64,000 nucleotides of DNA from positions 62,001 to 126,000 of the forward strand of contig JAFUEH010000009.1 in assembly GCA_017463985.1 (NCBI GenBank), in the 5' to 3' direction. Source of the stretch: Eubacterium sp. GTDB lineage: Bacteria > Bacillota > Clostridia > Oscillospirales > Acutalibacteraceae. The position numbers were made by a program, and so were the translations under genes. Positions within the stretch are counted from its first letter, which is position 1; each line of letters opens with the position of its first letter. The notes under the pieces are model-generated. The model saw nothing but the letters and a program-made list of their open reading frames with translations, had not been told where the DNA came from and searched no databases. Below are positions 61,401 through 64,000 of the stretch, in pieces.

Positions 61401-61429
61401 TTGACAAATACCCTGCAAAGTTGTATGAT
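61401..61429 (+). promoter_or_regulatory. Promoter of the MacB-type ABC gene
   Basis: TTGACA (61401-61406), 17-bp spacer, TATGAT (61424-61429). Confidence 0.78.
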
Positions 61430-61480
61430 TTTTAAAAAATAGTATATTTTAATTATACAAAATGTAATCACGGTGATATT

Positions 61481-64000
61481 ATGCTGGAATTAAAAAATAT
61501 TCATAAAAAATACTACACTGACGAAAGCAGCGTAGAAGCGCTCAAGGGCGTCTCCATCGCCTTTCGCAGCAACGAATTTGTGTCTGTTCTCGGTCCGTCC
61601 GGCGGCGGCAAGACAACGCTGCTGAACATTATCGGCGGACTGGACCATTACACGGAGGGCGATCTGATCATCAACGGTAAATCCACGAAGCGCTTTTTAG
61701 ACGCGGATTGGGACGCTTACCGCAACCATTCCGTGGGTTTTGTGTTTCAATCCTACAATCTGATTCCGCACCAGACGGTACTGGCCAACGTAGAGCTGGC
61801 GCTCACGCTGAGCGGCGTCAACAAAACGGAGCGCCGCGAGCGCGCTGTCAAGGCGCTGGAGTCCGTCGGTCTGGGCGATCAGCTGAAAAAGAAGCCGGGT
61901 GAAATGTCCGGCGGACAGATGCAGCGCGTAGCGATCGCACGCGCACTGGTAAACGATCCGGAGATCCTGCTGGCCGACGAGCCTACCGGCGCGCTGGACA
62001 CGCAGACCTCTGTACAAGTCATGGACCTGCTCAAGGAAATTGCGAAGGACCGGCTGGTCATCATGGTCACGCACAATCCGGAGCTGGCGGAGGCGTACTC
62101 CACCCGTATCGTCAAGCTGCGCGACGGCGAAATCATTGACGACAGCAACCCTTATGAGGTAACGGAGGAGGAAACGGCGGCCAGCGCACCGACGACCGGT
62201 AAAAAGCATCCTTCAATGAGCTTTTTCACCGCGCTGTCGCTATCGCTCAACAATCTTTTGACGAAAAAGACCCGCACCCTGCTGACCGCGCTGGCAGGCT
62301 CAATCGGGATCATCGGTATTGCGCTGATCCTGTCGCTGTCTACCGGTATCACGGATTACATCAACGACATCCAGCAGGACGCCATGGACTCCTTCCCGCT
62401 GACCGTCGACAAGCAGGCGTTCGATATATCCTCGCTGATGTCCAGTATGCCAACGCAGAGTATGTCCGCCAAAAACAAGCACAATGACGGAAAGGTATAC
62501 TCCAACACCTCCATGGTACAGCAGGCGAGCGCGATGAGCGGCAGCATGAAGCAAAACAGCATGGCCGACTTTAAGAAATACCTGGATAACCCCTCCTCTG
62601 AAATCCAAAAATACCTCGGCAGCAACGGCGTGGTATATTCCTATAAGGCCGGCTTTGATATCTTTGCGATCGACGACGAGGGCACACTGATCAACACGGA
62701 CGGCACCACCTTTGTCAACGACAACGCGGCTGCGCAGATCATGATGAACAACGATCTGTTCAACGTGAGCGACGTGATGGATATGATGAACGCCAGCGGC
62801 AGCGTAGGCAACTTCGTGAACTGCTTTATCCAGCTGCCGTCGCAGCCGGACGGCACCGGTATCAGCGACGCGGTCACCACGCAGTACGACCTTATATACG
62901 GCACTTGGCCGCAGGAATATAACGAGGTGGTGCTGGCACTGGACGCCAACGGCGAGATCATGAGCAACTACCTGTATATGATGGGTCTGCTCCCTGCCTC
63001 GCAGTACAACGACATCGTGAACCGTGTGCAGGCAGGCGAAACCGTTGAGGAGGAGGTTGCCAGCTGGACGTACGAGGATATCTGTAATGCAGAATTTTAC
63101 CTCATCCCCACCTGTGACCAATACCGCCAAAACAGCGAAGGCTACTATGATTACCTCGGCGCCAGCGCCAACGAGGTCATGGCGCTGACCGAAAACGGTA
63201 TCACGCTGAAAATCGCCGGTATCATTCAGGTCAAGGACGACAACGTAGCGATCCCGACCATTCCGGCGATCGGCTACACAAAGGCGCTGTCTGACTATGT
63301 GATCGACTATGCCGCGCAAAGCGAAATCGTGCAGGCGCAAACAGCGGATACCGAAAACGACCTGCTGACCGGCAAGCCGTTTGCCGCGGAGGGCGAAAGC
63401 CTACTGGCTAAGTTAGTGCCGGCCATGTCCGCACTGGTGCCGAAAAAAAGCTATGAGGGTAACTTGGAAAAGCTCGGGGTCGTCAACAAGGACGAGCCGA
63501 CCTCGATCGCGATTTACGCCGACACGTTCGAGGATAAGGAACAGGTGATCAAGTGCATTGAGGCCTATAACGACAGCGTCAGCGAGGAGAAAAAAATCGT
63601 ATATACCGACTATGTCGGCGTGATCATGTCCTCGGTATCGAGCATCATCAAGGCAGTTTCTATCGTGCTGATGGGGTTTGTGGGCGTATCGCTGGTGGTA
63701 TCGTCTATCATGATCGGCATTATCACCTATATCTCTGTGCTGGAGAGAAAGAAGGAGATCGGTATCCTGCGCGCCATCGGCGCCTCCAAGCGCGATGTTT
63801 CGCGCGTGTTCAAAGCCGAAACGTTTATTGTCGGCCTGACCGCCGGTGCACTGGGCGTCGGCATTACCGCGTTGCTGCTGTTGCCGATCAACGGACTGCT
63901 GCACCACTTTGTGACCTCCGTCTATATCAGCGCCGCCTTCCCGGGAACCGGCGCAATCATCCTGGTGGTGCTCAGCGTTGTCTTAACGCTGATCGCCGGT
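61481..64000 (+). CDS. MacB-type ABC ATPase-permease fusion, 3' partial
   Basis: The frame is open for 840 codons from the ATG at 61481 to the window end. ATPase domain (about 1-225): Walker A GPSGGGKTT, signature MSGGQMQR, Walker B LLADEPTGALD, H-loop VTHNPE. A first transmembrane helix (about 265-287, TALAGSIGIIGIALILSLST) is followed by an extracytoplasmic region of about 430 residues. FtsX-type helices then run to the edge (KAVSIVLMGFVGVSLVVSSI, ERKKEIGILRAIGASKRDV). MacB-like proteins use ATP to work across the envelope; in Gram-positives they export peptides or resist antimicrobial peptides. The substrate is unknown. GGTGAT lies 3-8 nt before the ATG. Confidence 0.92.
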   Translation, partial: MLELKNIHKKYYTDESSVEALKGVSIAFRSNEFVSVLGPSGGGKTTLLNIIGGLDHYTEGDLIINGKSTKRFLDADWDAYRNHSVGFVFQSYNLIPHQTVLANVELALTLSGVNKTERRERAVKALESVGLGDQLKKKPGEMSGGQMQRVAIARALVNDPEILLADEPTGALDTQTSVQVMDLLKEIAKDRLVIMVTHNPELAEAYSTRIVKLRDGEIIDDSNPYEVTEEETAASAPTTGKKHPSMSFFTALSLSLNNLLTKKTRTLLTALAGSIGIIGIALILSLSTGITDYINDIQQDAMDSFPLTVDKQAFDISSLMSSMPTQSMSAKNKHNDGKVYSNTSMVQQASAMSGSMKQNSMADFKKYLDNPSSEIQKYLGSNGVVYSYKAGFDIFAIDDEGTLINTDGTTFVNDNAAAQIMMNNDLFNVSDVMDMMNASGSVGNFVNCFIQLPSQPDGTGISDAVTTQYDLIYGTWPQEYNEVVLALDANGEIMSNYLYMMGLLPASQYNDIVNRVQAGETVEEEVASWTYEDICNAEFYLIPTCDQYRQNSEGYYDYLGASANEVMALTENGITLKIAGIIQVKDDNVAIPTIPAIGYTKALSDYVIDYAAQSEIVQAQTADTENDLLTGKPFAAEGESLLAKLVPAMSALVPKKSYEGNLEKLGVVNKDEPTSIAIYADTFEDKEQVIKCIEAYNDSVSEEKKIVYTDYVGVIMSSVSSIIKAVSIVLMGFVGVSLVVSSIMIGIITYISVLERKKEIGILRAIGASKRDVSRVFKAETFIVGLTAGALGVGITALLLLPINGLLHHFVTSVYISAAFPGTGAIILVVLSVVLTLIAG

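Overview
The window looks like a gut anaerobe of the class Clostridia, most likely Ruminococcaceae/Oscillospiraceae. The signs are: a single-chain clostridial-type PurL of 1250 aa, strong AGGAGG ribosome sites, TTGACA-17-TATAAT promoters, Gram-positive LexA and GntR/YtrA regulators, many Thr-rich linkers in secreted or membrane proteins, choline-binding-like wall repeats, and mucin-type glycosidases. Assignment below family level is not supported by what I can see.

Left end (1-8608): a tight co-directional gene block. It holds an RCC1-like protein cut by the window edge, a zinc-ribbon/Sel1-repeat membrane protein, a zinc-ribbon membrane protein with a Thr-rich stalk, a zinc-ribbon protein that looks like a pseudokinase, two paralogous VWA-like proteins, and a strongly divergent adenylosuccinate-synthetase (PurA) homologue. 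I recognise no named system with this composition, so it is the best candidate here for something undescribed. Next come a secreted wall-repeat protein bracketed by mirror-image copies of one hairpin (8662-10404), and a three-gene cassette on the minus strand (zinc-ribbon/LRR membrane protein, HTH protein, Ser/Thr kinase-like protein; 10537-12471). A paralogous cassette with the same order, overlaps and promoter lies at 55707-57776.

Middle: a large secreted LRR/wall-repeat protein, purL and csoR; a GntR-ABC-permease operon; an M23 peptidase; an operon of a CNNM/CBS transporter, pth and mfd; a radical SAM enzyme; a GH2 beta-galactosidase; a sugar-phosphate transferase; a lipoprotein; secA; a membrane XRE regulator; and a hemolysin III. 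A purine salvage block follows (xpt, a BMP-type lipoprotein, nupOPQ-like ABC transporter, hpt; 40177-46444). Then come a small regulator operon (ArsR+DUF2087), a CDP-alcohol transferase, an isolated hypB, a CarD-like regulator, and a minus-strand run of mrp, comEB, a membrane protein and birA. lexA lies upstream of that run.

Right end: tRNA-Met(CAT) and tRNA-Glu(TTC) followed by a compact, highly structured 270-bp element; a zinc-finger membrane protein; the second kinase cassette; a secreted DUF6273-like protein; a GH33 sialidase; and a MacB-type ABC fusion cut by the window end. No CRISPR array, rRNA, transposase or phage module was seen. An intergenic repeat occurs at 8691-9021 and 38252-38482, with compensatory changes in a shared hairpin.
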